Source: Alphaproteobacteria bacterium | Lineage (GTDB): Bacteria > Pseudomonadota > Alphaproteobacteria > Caulobacterales > Caulobacteraceae | Assembly: GCA_018895795.1 (NCBI GenBank) | Contig: JAHINZ010000327.1 | Coordinates: forward strand, 1 to 6,075 | Length of the DNA stretch: 6,075 nt | Reading direction: 5' to 3' | Shown: positions 5,459 through 6,075 of the stretch, in pieces | Layout: the number at the start of each line of letters is the position of its first letter | Position numbering within the stretch: the stretch's first letter is position 1 | Translations under genes and position numbers: made by a program | The notes under the pieces: model-generated | The model's database searches: none | What the model saw: the letters and a program-made list of their open reading frames with translations, nothing else | What the model was told of the DNA's origin: nothing

Positions 5459-6075
5459 ATGTTTGACAGGGACGCCTCAAGACCGAGACGTCGTGGCCCG
5501 CCGCCTGAATTAGGAACCGCCATCGCCAGTTCGAAGACCACGCCGGGTCAGACCGAAGAGTCGATCGTCAAGGCGGGCGCGCTGCAGAGCGCCATCCTCA
5601 ACAGCGCCAACTTCTCCAGCATCGCCACCGACGCCAAGGGCGTGATCCAGATCTTCAATGTCGGGGCCGAGCGGATGCTGGGCTATGCGGCGGGGGAGGT
5701 GATCAACACCGTCACGCCGGCCGACATCTCCGATCCCCAGGAGCTGATCGCCCGGGCCCAGGCCCTGAGCGCCGAGTTCGCCACCCCGATCATGCCCGGC
5801 TTCGAGGCCCTGGTGTTCAAGGCCTCGCGCGGGATCGACGACATCTATGAGCTGACCTATATCCGCAAGGACGGCACGCGGTTTCCGGCCGTGGTCTCGG
5901 TCACGGCCCTGCGCGACGCCGCCCAGGCGATCATCGGCTATCTGCTGATCGGCACCGACAACACCGCTCGCAAGGAGGCCGAGGCGGCCTTGCTCAAGGC
6001 CGGGGCCCTGCAGAGCGCCATCTTCAACAGCGCCAATTTCTCGAGCATCGCCACCGACGCCAAGGGCGTGATCCA
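5459..6075 (+). CDS. PAS-repeat sensor protein, probably a histidine kinase (N-terminal part, runs off right edge)
   Basis: The frame is open from the ATG at 5459 to the edge (205 codons) and is incomplete. After a Pro/Arg-rich start, a full PAS/PAC module spans about residues 38-179, with ATDAKGVIQIFNVGAERMLGY and YIRKDGTRFPAVVSVTALRD followed by IIGYLLIGTDNTARKEAEAAL. A second, nearly identical module begins at 180. PAS domains of this type sense small ligands or redox state, and chains of them usually lead to a histidine kinase; that part lies outside the window, so a diguanylate cyclase or chemoreceptor remains possible. The adjacent response regulator favours a kinase. There is no signal peptide or membrane helix in the visible part, so it looks cytoplasmic. 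The start is uncertain: ATG 5459 has no ribosome site, whereas AGGAA at 5512-5516 precedes an in-frame ATC at 5522. Confidence 0.85.
   Translation, partial: MFDRDASRPRRRGPPPELGTAIASSKTTPGQTEESIVKAGALQSAILNSANFSSIATDAKGVIQIFNVGAERMLGYAAGEVINTVTPADISDPQELIARAQALSAEFATPIMPGFEALVFKASRGIDDIYELTYIRKDGTRFPAVVSVTALRDAAQAIIGYLLIGTDNTARKEAEAALLKAGALQSAIFNSANFSSIATDAKGVI
5512..5524 (+). promoter_or_regulatory. Ribosome-binding-like site before an in-frame ATC, alternative start of the PAS protein
   Basis: AGGAA (5512-5516) is followed after 5 nt by ATC (5522-5524), in frame with the PAS module. The next codons give Ala-Ser-Ser-Lys-Thr-Thr-Pro, a plausible start for a soluble PAS protein. The 21 codons between the ATG at 5459 and this point encode an Arg/Pro-rich stretch unlike a sensor N-terminus. 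ATC is a very rare initiation codon, so this may be a true unusual start, a base change from ATG, or coincidence. Confidence 0.35.
5570..6075 (+). repeat. Tandem in-frame repeat of the PAS module, 426-bp period
   Basis: Copy 1 occupies 5570-5995 (142 codons). Copy 2 begins at 5996 and is cut at the window end after 80 bases. Those 80 bases match 5570-5649 at 74 positions. The six differences change only one residue (Leu to Phe in the SAI-L/F-NSANFSS segment); the other five are silent. The period is an exact multiple of three, so the protein frame is preserved. This points to a fairly recent internal duplication or continuing gene conversion between copies. More copies may lie to the right. 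Confidence 0.93.

Noticed and set aside
5076..5480. Minus-strand open frame of 134 codons over the response regulator
   Set aside because: The plus strand has every receiver-domain residue in place and a ribosome site; the antisense product shows no motif.
1..6075. CRISPR arrays, tRNA or rRNA genes, insertion sequences, toxin-antitoxin or phage genes
   Set aside because: Looked for on both strands; no short regularly spaced repeats, no transposase or terminal inverted repeats and no RNA gene pattern were seen.

Overview
The window reads as chromosomal DNA from a GC-rich alphaproteobacterium, most likely a Caulobacter, Phenylobacterium or Brevundimonas relative. Three things suggest this: G/C-ending codons almost throughout, an OmpA-like beta-barrel protein of a type I associate with Caulobacterales, and two promoter-like sites that fit the Caulobacter housekeeping -10 consensus (GCTANAWC) better than a strict E. 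coli one. The assignment is inference from sequence character; no database search was run.

Layout. Positions 1-762 (minus strand) hold the N-terminal 254 codons of a secreted outer-membrane beta-barrel protein that runs off the left edge. Its short leader opens with a tight GC hairpin just after the predicted promoter. Positions 819-1085 hold no convincing gene. Positions 1086-4790 (minus strand) form a compact four-gene operon: TetR-family repressor, HlyD/YbhG-like membrane-fusion protein, ABC ATPase, ABC-2 permease. Every junction is a 4-bp start/stop overlap. A perfect 28-bp palindrome lies over the predicted promoter of the TetR gene and is the obvious candidate operator. The set resembles the E. 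coli cecR-ybhG-ybhF-ybhS-ybhR export locus, but with a single-domain ATPase and one permease gene.

Positions 4851-5063 are a strikingly AT-rich intergenic stretch leading rightwards into a 120-residue single-domain response regulator (5064-5426, plus strand). After it comes the start of a large PAS-repeat sensor protein (from 5459 or 5522, open at the right edge). Its PAS module is a tandem repeat with a 426-bp (142-codon) period, and the second copy begins at 5996 with 74 of its 80 visible bases identical to the first.

How the genes probably work together: the TetR protein represses itself and the downstream efflux genes until a ligand binds it. The fusion protein, ATPase and permease then form an envelope-spanning exporter that needs a TolC-like outer-membrane channel encoded elsewhere. 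The response regulator and the PAS protein look like a co-encoded signalling pair. Most of the window is ordinary. The points worth a second look are the perfect operator, the PAS repeat, the unclear start codon of the PAS protein and the 5'-terminal leader hairpin of the barrel gene.
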